Shown piece by piece: positions 27,405-34,614 of a stretch of 57,774 bases of DNA; the stretch's first letter is position 1, and each line of letters starts with the position of its first letter. The position numbers and the translations under genes were made by a program. This DNA is from Rhodospirillaceae bacterium (GTDB lineage Bacteria > Pseudomonadota > Alphaproteobacteria > Rhodospirillales > Casp-alpha2), in contig JABJBP010000047.1 in the NCBI GenBank assembly GCA_018665815.1, forward strand, positions 1-57,774, in the 5' to 3' direction. The notes below the pieces were generated by a model. It did no database searches. It was not told the origin of the DNA and was given only the letters and a program-made list of their open reading frames with translations.

Positions 27405-28259
27405 ATGGACCAAGAGACCACAACGCGCATACATGAGATCACCGGCGCCCGACCCGCCCGAAATCACCCGCTTGGCGGCGGCTGTATCGGCGATGTCCGC
27501 CGCGTCGATCTTGACGACGGCCGCGTTGTTGTCGCCAAGCTTGGTGGACTAGGCAGCGGATTGGCGTGCGAAGGGGAAATGCTTCGGTATCTGGCCACGC
27601 ATTCAGACTTGCCGGTTCCCGGTGTTCTGTTCGCCGATGATGGGCTTTTATTGATGGACTTGCTGCCCACCGGCGGCGGGCTTGATACCAGTGCCCAGGA
27701 ACACGCCGCCGATCTGGTCGCGGCTCTCCACGATGTCAGGGGCCCGGCTTTCGGTTTTCAGACGGATACGGTGATCGGCAGCCTGGATCAACCGAACACC
27801 CAAAATGCGTCATGGCTTGAGTTCTTCCGCGATCAGCGGCTGCGTTACATGGCGCTCGAGGCTGCCAATGCCGGGCGGTTGCCGGGACCCGTGATGCACC
27901 GCATCGACCAACTGGCGGCCAAGCTTTCCACTTGGATTGACGAGCCGACCCATCCGTCACTGATCCACGGCGACATGTGGACCGGTAATGTGCTTTGCGA
28001 TGGCGGACGGATTAGCGGCTTCATTGATCCCGCCATTTATTACGCCGATCCGGAGATCGAACTCGCGTTCACGACCTTGTTCGGCACCTTCGGCGATTCA
28101 TTTTTCAACCGATACCGCGAACATCGCCCCTTGGCGCCGGGGTTCTTTGAGGAGCGTCGCGATCTCTACAATCTCTATCCGCTGCTGGTTCACGTCCGGT
28201 TGTTCGGTGGATCCTATGTCAGCGCGGTCGAGAAAACCCTCAAACAATTCGGGTGCTGA
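27405..28259 (+). CDS. Fructosamine kinase family protein (ribulosamine/erythrulosamine 3-kinase type)
   Basis: A 284-residue kinase of PF03881. The N-terminal Gly-rich segment GGGCIGDVRRV is followed by the conserved lysine in VVVAKLG, the catalytic loop SLIHGDMWTGNVL and the metal-binding FIDPAIYYADPEIELAF. Bacterial members phosphorylate ketosamines such as ribulosamines on protein lysines at O3, making the adduct unstable and restoring the lysine. It is the second gene of a tight pair with the phosphatase gene and probably shares its promoter. Confidence 0.93.
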   Translation: MDQETTTRIHEITGARPARNHPLGGGCIGDVRRVDLDDGRVVVAKLGGLGSGLACEGEMLRYLATHSDLPVPGVLFADDGLLLMDLLPTGGGLDTSAQEHAADLVAALHDVRGPAFGFQTDTVIGSLDQPNTQNASWLEFFRDQRLRYMALEAANAGRLPGPVMHRIDQLAAKLSTWIDEPTHPSLIHGDMWTGNVLCDGGRISGFIDPAIYYADPEIELAFTTLFGTFGDSFFNRYREHRPLAPGFFEERRDLYNLYPLLVHVRLFGGSYVSAVEKTLKQFGC

Positions 28260-28269
28260 GCGCAGTCCG

Positions 28270-28292
28270 AAAAGGCCCGCACGCCTGCGGGC
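28270..28292 (-). terminator. Hairpin terminator for the FadH-like gene
   Basis: GCCCGCA and TGCGGGC form a 7-bp stem around a 4-base loop. On the minus strand it is followed by CCTTTTC, 25 bp after the stop of the reductase gene at 28317. It lies between convergent genes and could also slow plus-strand transcripts. Confidence 0.6.
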
Positions 28293-28316
28293 AAGCCTAT
28301 CCCGCCTCACAGAAAG

Positions 28317-30329
28317 TTAAAGTTTCAGCCCCAGTTCCACGCCCTCTCGAATAGCACGTTCAGCGTCCAATTCACCGGCCTTTAGGGCGCCGCCAATCGT
28401 GTGAACTGGCATTTCAGCGGCGGCCAGTGCCGCCATCAATTCGTTCCGCGGTTCCTGACCAGCGCAAACGATGACCGTGTCCGCCGCGATGGTCATCGGC
28501 GCACCGTCGACCTCAATATGAAGACCGTCGACGGCGAGCCGCCGGTAAGTGACGCCGCTCAGTTGGCGGACTTGGTTGCGCTTCAGTATGGCGCGGTGGA
28601 TCCAACCCGTCGACTTCCCAAGCCCCCGGCCCATGGGTCCCGGCGTGCGTTGCACCATCGTGATCTCATGGCGAGGCTGCGCTTCTTCGCGGGCCACGCC
28701 GATTCCCCAAGACTGTCGGAAGGCGTCGGTATCGGTAAAACTATCGTCATCGCCTTCCAACAGATACAGCGCCACATCAAAGGCGATGCCGCCACCGCCG
28801 ATGATCGCGACCCGACGGCCGATCTCGGCATTGCCTTCCAGGACTTCCATATAACCGAGCACTTGCGCGCCATTGATGCCGTCAATGCCATCAATGTCGG
28901 CCGGGCGCGGCGCAACACCGCTGGCCAATACGACGGCGTCGAAGTTTCCGTCATCAAGATTACTCGTCGTTGCCGACTGTCCAAGGCGCACGTCGACACC
29001 GGTCTTTTCAAGTTGCACCCGGAAATAGCGCAAGGTCTCGTCAAATTCATATTTTCCCGGCACCCGGCGTGCCAAGTTGAATTGGCCGCCGATCCGATCC
29101 GCCGCCTCAAACAAGGTTACGTCATGGCCACGCCCGGCTGCCGTCACCGCGCATGCCAAGCCGGCGACGCCGGCACCAACAATGGCAATACGACTCGGCA
29201 AAGCAGGCGGCGCAAAATCAAACTCCGTCTCATGGCAGGCGGAAGGATTGACCAGACACGACGACACACGGCCGACAAAATAGCGATCCAGGCAGGCCTG
29301 GTTGCAGGCAATGCACGTGTTGATTTCCTCAGCATGGCCGTCCCGTGCCTTGGCGACAAACCCCGGATCCGCCAAAAATGGCCGCGCCATAGAAACCATA
29401 TCCGCGTCGCCGGATGCCAAAACTTTCTCTGCAACATCCGGTGTATTGATCCGGTTCGACGCAATCAACGGAATGCCGACCATGCCTTTGATCGCTTTCG
29501 TATACGACGTGAATGCGGCGCGCGGCACCGCCTGGGCGATAGTCGGCACCGGCGCTTCATGCCAGCCAATCCCGCTGTTCAGAACGTCGCATCCGGCAGC
29601 TTCCAACTGTTGGGCCAGCATGACGATCTCATCGGGAGATGAGCCATTCTCGACCAAATCCAGCACCGACAAGCGAAACATGATCACGAACGCCGAGTCC
29701 ACGAATGCTCGAGTTCGTCGCACAATCTCAAGCGCCAAGCGGATGCGGTTCTCAAAGTTGCCACCCCAACCGTCATCACGCGCATTCGTTCGAGCCGCGA
29801 TAAACTGGGTCAGCAGATACCCTTCCGAGCCCATGATTTCGACACCATCGTAGCCCGCGTCCTGGGCCAATGCGGCACAACGTACGAAATCTTCGATGGT
29901 TTCTTCGATATCCGCTTCGGTCATCTCGCGCGGCATCTGCTTGTTGATGGGTGCGGCTAGGGCCGACGGCGCAACGATGTCGGCGTGATAGCCGTATCGC
30001 CCGGCATGAATGATCTGCAGCAAGATCCGTCCGCCAGCGTGATGCACGGCATCGGTGACCCTGCGGTGGCCTGGCACCTGGAATTCATGATCGAAGCTGG
30101 CGGCGCCATCTGAAAGGCGCCCCGTGGCATTCGGTGAAAAGCCACCCGTGACCATCAACGCGCAGCCCTCGGCGGCCCGCGCGGCAAAATACGTGGCGAG
30201 GCGTTCGAGCCCCGCGATATCCTCCAGGCCCGTATGCATGGAGCCCATCAATAATCGGTTCGGCAATTCCATCTTGCCGACAGTAATTGGGGTAAACAGA
30301 TTGGGATAGGTGCTCACGTCAAACCTCAC
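28317..30329 (-). CDS. NADH:flavin oxidoreductase / 2,4-dienoyl-CoA reductase (FadH-like)
   Basis: A 670-residue enzyme of the FadH/trimethylamine dehydrogenase class, the usual length. The N-terminal TIM barrel binds FMN (LLQIIHAGRYGY, VEIMGSEGYLLTQF). The 4Fe-4S cluster cysteines lie in CIACNQACLDRYF then SSCLVNP. The C-terminal half binds FAD (IAIVGAGVAGLACA) and NAD(P)H (VAIIGGGGIAFDVALYL). It probably reduces 2,4-dienoyl-CoA in beta-oxidation of unsaturated fatty acids; related members act on other enones or amines. It overlaps the upstream thpR by 11 bp. Confidence 0.92.
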   Translation of the reverse strand: MRFDVSTYPNLFTPITVGKMELPNRLLMGSMHTGLEDIAGLERLATYFAARAAEGCALMVTGGFSPNATGRLSDGAASFDHEFQVPGHRRVTDAVHHAGGRILLQIIHAGRYGYHADIVAPSALAAPINKQMPREMTEADIEETIEDFVRCAALAQDAGYDGVEIMGSEGYLLTQFIAARTNARDDGWGGNFENRIRLALEIVRRTRAFVDSAFVIMFRLSVLDLVENGSSPDEIVMLAQQLEAAGCDVLNSGIGWHEAPVPTIAQAVPRAAFTSYTKAIKGMVGIPLIASNRINTPDVAEKVLASGDADMVSMARPFLADPGFVAKARDGHAEEINTCIACNQACLDRYFVGRVSSCLVNPSACHETEFDFAPPALPSRIAIVGAGVAGLACAVTAAGRGHDVTLFEAADRIGGQFNLARRVPGKYEFDETLRYFRVQLEKTGVDVRLGQSATTSNLDDGNFDAVVLASGVAPRPADIDGIDGINGAQVLGYMEVLEGNAEIGRRVAIIGGGGIAFDVALYLLEGDDDSFTDTDAFRQSWGIGVAREEAQPRHEITMVQRTPGPMGRGLGKSTGWIHRAILKRNQVRQLSGVTYRRLAVDGLHIEVDGAPMTIAADTVIVCAGQEPRNELMAALAAAEMPVHTIGGALKAGELDAERAIREGVELGLKL

Positions 30330-30858
30330 TCAACGGATAGTCCTTGAGAGCCACGTAGTGAGATCCGCCGTGCCCCATGTGGCTCTCGAATAACGTAAAG
30401 GCAGTGATCGGAAAAGTCGGTGCGGCAAAGGTATTGTTGGCCTCAAGATAGGCACCTATACTCTTCGGGCCACGGCCCTTGAAACGGGCCAGGGTAACAT
30501 GCGGTCGAAATTTGCGGTGCTCGGGCTCAATGCCGGCGCGCACGATGGCACCTTCAATGTTTTCGTGAAGTCGGGTCAAATTAGGCGCCGGCGCGACATC
30601 CACCCAAACGGCGCGCACTTTGGCGCCCTTGCCGAAATGACCCAGGCCGCGAAGTTCAAGCCCAAATTCTGATGCGGAAATCGCGCCAAGCGCGGCGTCG
30701 AGGTCTTGGGCTTCACCGCCGTCGACCTCACCGATAAACCGCAAAGTCATGTGCATGTTGTCTGTCTGCACCCAGCGCGCGCCTTCCAGGCCATTGCACA
30801 TCCCGCGTAGGCAGGCGCGAATTTCAGCGGGTAAGCTCAGGCCAACGAACAAGCGCAT
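30319..30858 (-). CDS. thpR: RNA 2',3'-cyclic phosphodiesterase
   Basis: A 179-residue member of the 2H phosphoesterase superfamily. The two catalytic HxTx motifs are present: HMTLRFIGEV (about residue 36) and HVTLARFKG (about residue 120). It opens 2',3'-cyclic phosphates at RNA ends in vitro; its physiological substrate is unclear. ATG 30858 with GGAG 11 bases upstream is preferred over TTG 30864. Its 3' end overlaps the fadH-like start, implying coupled translation without obvious metabolic logic. Confidence 0.92.
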   Translation of the reverse strand: MRLFVGLSLPAEIRACLRGMCNGLEGARWVQTDNMHMTLRFIGEVDGGEAQDLDAALGAISASEFGLELRGLGHFGKGAKVRAVWVDVAPAPNLTRLHENIEGAIVRAGIEPEHRKFRPHVTLARFKGRGPKSIGAYLEANNTFAAPTFPITAFTLFESHMGHGGSHYVALKDYPLSEV

Positions 30859-30891
30859 GTGCAACGGCGCTCCTCAATTCAAATTATATTC

Positions 30892-31932
30892 TCAGGGCGC
30901 TGGGTTGGGGATGTCGTTGTGGATGTCACGAATAGCGCTAAGAACTTCGTCGCTCAGCTCCAAATCCTCGGATGCCAGATTGGTCGCCAGTTGTTCAAGG
31001 TTTGTCGCGCCGATGATGGTGCTGGTCAGAAAATCACGGGAGTTCACAAAGGCAATGGCCATTTGCGCCGGGTCCAGCCCATGTTCGCGGGCCAGGGCGA
31101 CGTAACGCGCCGTCGCCTCGACGCCACGTGGTCTAAAATTCCGCTGGAACTCGGGATACAACGCGCCACGCGACCCTTCCGGCAAGGCACCGTCCAGATA
31201 TTTGCCGGTCAATGCGCCGAACCCTAAGGGCGAATAGGCCAACAAGCCGCAAACGCTACGGATCGCTGCTTCCGCCAAGCCGACCTCAAAAGTGCGATTG
31301 ATCAGGCTGTAGGGATTTTGGATGCTGGCCATGCGCGGCAATCCCTTGGATTCCGAAAGCTTCATCAATTCCATCAAACCCCAGGGCGTCTCATTGGATA
31401 TTCCGAATGCCCGAACTTTACCGGCCTTCTCAATTTCGGCCATGACATCGAGCATCTCTTCAAAGGGCGTCCATTCGGCGTTGGCATCATGGTTGTAACC
31501 CAGCTTGCCAAAGTAATTCGCCGGGCGCTCCGGCCAATGGGTCTGGTAAAGATCAATATAATCAGTGCGCAGCCGCGCAAGGCTGTCATCGACGGCCTGG
31601 ATCAGATGGGTACGGTCGAATTTCAGACTCCCACCACGGATATGTTCGAACCGCGCGCCAGGCCCGGCAATTTTTGTCGCCACGACAATCTTGTCGCGCT
31701 GGCCGCGCGCCGCCAACCAGGTGCCGACAATTTCGTCGGTGCGCCCGTAGGTTTTAGGGTTGGCTGGAAATGGATACATCTCGGCCGAGTCGAAAAAATT
31801 AACGCCATGTTCGGCGGCCATGTCCATTTGCTGATGGCCTTCGGCCTCGGTGTTTTGATGCCCGAAGGTCATGGTGCCGAGACAGATACGGCTGACCGAA
31901 ATGCCGGTCCGCCCAAGTGTGTGCATTTTCAT
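30892..31932 (-). CDS. Aldo/keto reductase (Tas-like)
   Basis: A 346-residue NADPH-dependent reductase of the aldo/keto reductase superfamily. It has the usual tetrad: Asp and Tyr in NFFDSAEMYPFP, Lys in VVATKIAG and His in LYQTHWPER. The long form and the MKMHTLGRTGISVSRICLG start fit the Tas/YghZ group. The substrate is probably a carbonyl compound, not identifiable from sequence. It is on the same strand as thpR, 33 bp upstream, possibly in one transcript. Confidence 0.93.
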   Translation of the reverse strand: MKMHTLGRTGISVSRICLGTMTFGHQNTEAEGHQQMDMAAEHGVNFFDSAEMYPFPANPKTYGRTDEIVGTWLAARGQRDKIVVATKIAGPGARFEHIRGGSLKFDRTHLIQAVDDSLARLRTDYIDLYQTHWPERPANYFGKLGYNHDANAEWTPFEEMLDVMAEIEKAGKVRAFGISNETPWGLMELMKLSESKGLPRMASIQNPYSLINRTFEVGLAEAAIRSVCGLLAYSPLGFGALTGKYLDGALPEGSRGALYPEFQRNFRPRGVEATARYVALAREHGLDPAQMAIAFVNSRDFLTSTIIGATNLEQLATNLASEDLELSDEVLSAIRDIHNDIPNPAP

Positions 31933-31993
31933 TGGATTGCCCCTGGAGAATTGCCTTCGAGAACGTGCTTGGTGTTACGGGTGTGTTAACGCG

Positions 31994-33151
31994 TTAGAGA
32001 AAAAGCGCAAGTACGCCGGTATAGCCGTAAAGCCGGTTGTTGGAAATCTCACCTTGGCCAAAAAAACCGACAATCGGTACATCGTCCAGGGCTTCTTGGA
32101 CGATCTCCATTTCGCGGCCCTCGGCGCCGAACAAGCTGGGCCCGCGCGCCACACAGCTGAAATACAAACCGCCCTTCGCCGGGCCAGGCAATCGCCCGAC
32201 CAGATTATTGACCATCCGCTTCAAATCTTCTTCGGCACTAGCCGGGTCGCGGCGCACGAACAACACCCAGTCCCCCGTCTGCACATCGCCGCCGACGCCC
32301 AGCCAACCGCGCTCAGGATCAACCCCGACCAGGTTGCGGACGACGTAATCGCCGGTATCCGAACCTTCAACGGGGAACGCCGCATGGATATAACCGGCAA
32401 CACGGTTCATATCGCGCGCCAGCAATTCACCAATGTCGTCCTTGAATACATTGAGTGCGGATTCGCCGTTCAAGGTCATGATCACGTTGTCCATGCAATC
32501 GGTGTCCCGATGCGCCGGGCCCACGGGTGCGCAGCCCTGTGTCAAGCCGGTCGCCACTTCAACGTCGGGCGCAAACAACACGCCGGACAACCCGCCGCCG
32601 AGAACATCCTCAGCCAATTGATAATGCGCGCCACGCGAGGACGTCAGGCCGCCGACTAGAAATCCCGGCACCTCCAACGTCGCGTTCTCCATCGCGAGTG
32701 ATAGTTGTTCGATCAAACCGGTCACGGCGGCATTCATGGGGTCGCCGTGAACGATGCCGAATGGCGGGGTCGCATTGGCCATCCAACCAAGCAAATCATC
32801 CGGCACCTCATTGACCGATTCACCTAGTAGCGGCAAAACGGAAAAACTGTCGGTCGGCATGTCGGCGATCAAGACCGCCGCTGCCGGGCGACCGAAGGCT
32901 TCGCCGCCGGCACCTTGATGACCCCAGCAAATGCCCATGCCGATGCTGCCGACCCAATGTTCAATGCCGGTGGTTTGACGCAGAAAGGTGACCAAGGTAG
33001 CAAAATCATCGGCCACATTGTCCGTGGCGTAAAGAAAGCCAAGACGGGTCACACCTTCGGGCAACGGTGGCAAGGCCAAGTCCATCGCGAGCGCCTTGGC
33101 GATGGCCGACCAACCGTCGGCTTCCGAGCGGGCAAAGGCGAATGAGGTCAT
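31994..33151 (-). CDS. FIST domain sensory protein
   Basis: A 385-residue protein with the two-part FIST architecture. The FIST_N region includes RLGFLYATDNVADDF, GSIGMGICWG and VPGFLVGGLTSSRG. FIST_C lies in the final third, with GLYFSCVARGPSLFG and PIVGFFGQGEI. FIST proteins are predicted small-molecule sensors that often feed histidine kinases or chemotaxis systems; none of these is adjacent. ATG 33151 matches the family start. Cytoplasmic, no membrane segments. Confidence 0.9.
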   Translation of the reverse strand: MTSFAFARSEADGWSAIAKALAMDLALPPLPEGVTRLGFLYATDNVADDFATLVTFLRQTTGIEHWVGSIGMGICWGHQGAGGEAFGRPAAAVLIADMPTDSFSVLPLLGESVNEVPDDLLGWMANATPPFGIVHGDPMNAAVTGLIEQLSLAMENATLEVPGFLVGGLTSSRGAHYQLAEDVLGGGLSGVLFAPDVEVATGLTQGCAPVGPAHRDTDCMDNVIMTLNGESALNVFKDDIGELLARDMNRVAGYIHAAFPVEGSDTGDYVVRNLVGVDPERGWLGVGGDVQTGDWVLFVRRDPASAEEDLKRMVNNLVGRLPGPAKGGLYFSCVARGPSLFGAEGREMEIVQEALDDVPIVGFFGQGEISNNRLYGYTGVLALFL

Positions 33152-33224
33152 AGCCGCAGTATAAACCGAATACAGAGCAGTGCGAACGCACATTTGTTGC
33201 TCACGGCTAGGCTGACGCGCCTAT

Positions 33225-33896
33225 TCACTTGCGCCCCACCTGAGTGATCAATTTCTCAACAATTGGCGCCAGACGCCGAACGATCTCGGCGACACCTTGG
33301 CCATTGGGATGGATGCCGTCGGCTTGATTCAACGTCGGCAAGGCGGCAACGCCCTCCAAAAAGAACGGATAAAAAAGAACCTCGTGTTTTCTGGCAAGCC
33401 GCGCAAAAAGGCTGTTGAACTCTTCGCCATACTCGACACCGAGATTGGGCGGTGCACGCATGCCCGTGAGCAAGACCGGCAGACCTTGTGCCTTCGCCAT
33501 GGCGATGATCGCATCCAAATTGGCTTCGGTCCGCTTCGGGTTCAGGCCACGCAACCCATCGTTGGCACCAAGTTCGATCATCACTGCATCAGGTTTTTCC
33601 GCCAAGGCCCAGGCTAACCGGGCACGGCCACCGGCCGAGGTATCGCCGGAAACACCGGCGTTTTTGATCTTCGCCACCGTCCCGGCTTTTGCCAATGCCG
33701 CTTCCAACTGAACCGTGAAAGAGTCTGGTTGCGCCAACCCGTATCCGGCAGTCAGACTGTCGCCTAGGGCTAAGATAACGGGTGGGTCCGCCGCCCAAAT
33801 CGGCTGACCTATCGCCAACCATACGTTGACAAGCACTACATATAAGCCATATCCGCGGGATGCCCGCATTATGGGAAAACGTTTTAAGAAAGTCAT
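33225..33896 (-). CDS. tesA: SGNH/GDSL arylesterase, TesA-like
   Basis: A periplasmic esterase/lysophospholipase of about 223 residues. An N-terminal hydrophobic segment ending IGQPIWA is a likely signal peptide. SGNH blocks are present: ILALGDSLTAGYG (catalytic Ser), GVSGDTSAGG (Gly), IELGANDGLRG (Asn) and DGIHPNGQG (Asp-His). Starts at 33902, 33896 and 33869 are all possible; the two longer ones overlap the divergent ABC gene's start codon. The tesA-ybbA-ybbP arrangement is conserved from E. coli, which supports the symbol. Confidence 0.88.
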   Translation of the reverse strand: MTFLKRFPIMRASRGYGLYVVLVNVWLAIGQPIWAADPPVILALGDSLTAGYGLAQPDSFTVQLEAALAKAGTVAKIKNAGVSGDTSAGGRARLAWALAEKPDAVMIELGANDGLRGLNPKRTEANLDAIIAMAKAQGLPVLLTGMRAPPNLGVEYGEEFNSLFARLARKHEVLFYPFFLEGVAALPTLNQADGIHPNGQGVAEIVRRLAPIVEKLITQVGRK

Positions 33897-33900
33897 ATGC

Positions 33901-34614
33901 ATGGATAGCAACCCTGCCACCAATGACGCAATCCAACTTAGCGATCTTCGTCTGACCCTGCACAGCGATGCGGGCGCTGTCGATATCCTGAACGGTATCG
34001 ATCTCAACGTCGCTTCCGGCGAAACCCTTGGTGTCGTCGGCCCGTCCGGGTCGGGGAAAACCTCGCTGTTGATGGTGATGGCCGGGCTTGAACCCGCAAC
34101 GTCGGGCGATGTCCGCATTGCCGGCCAACCCTTCCAAGGACTGGATGAAGATGCCCTGGCGCGTTTTCGCCGTGATCAAATCGGCATCGTCTTTCAAAGT
34201 TTCCATTTGGTGCCGACCATGACTGCGCTGGAAAACGTTGCCTTGCCGATGGAATTTGCCGGACGCGATGGCGCCTTTGAGAAGGCCGAAGCCGAGCTTC
34301 GCGCCGTCGGCCTCGCCGATCGCTTGGCCCATTATCCGGGGCAATTGTCAGGGGGCGAGCAGCAGCGCGTCGCCCTGGCCCGGGCCTTCGTCACCGAACC
34401 GGCAATCCTTTTGGCAGATGAGCCGACCGGCAGTCTTGACGGCGACACCGGCGAGGCGGTGATTGAATTGCTGTTTGATCTGCAAAAACGCCGGAACACG
34501 ACGCTGGTCTTGGTTACCCACGCACCGGCCCTGGCCGAGCGCTGCGGGCGCATCCTCAGCCTCGCCGATGGTCGAATTTTCAGCGATCAACAAGGCGGCC
34601 GCACTAATGCGTGA
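33901..34614 (+). CDS. ybbA: ABC transporter ATPase, YbbA-type
   Basis: A 237-residue ATPase of the MacB/LolD class. Walker A is VVGPSGSGKTSLL, the Q-loop IGIVFQSFHLVP, the signature LSGGEQQRVALARA, Walker B ILLADEPTGSLD, and the switch His is in LVLVTHAPA. ATG 33901 is preceded by AAGAAAG. It overlaps the permease gene by 8 bp. With the YbbP-type permease it likely forms a mechanotransmission-type ABC complex moving lipids or lipoproteins at the inner membrane; the substrate is unknown even in E. coli. Confidence 0.93.
   Translation: MDSNPATNDAIQLSDLRLTLHSDAGAVDILNGIDLNVASGETLGVVGPSGSGKTSLLMVMAGLEPATSGDVRIAGQPFQGLDEDALARFRRDQIGIVFQSFHLVPTMTALENVALPMEFAGRDGAFEKAEAELRAVGLADRLAHYPGQLSGGEQQRVALARAFVTEPAILLADEPTGSLDGDTGEAVIELLFDLQKRRNTTLVLVTHAPALAERCGRILSLADGRIFSDQQGGRTNA

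Noticed and set aside
28401-29642. 413-codon plus-strand frame inside the FadH-like gene
   Set aside because: Lies wholly antisense to a well-supported enzyme and has the basic, low-order composition of antisense frames.
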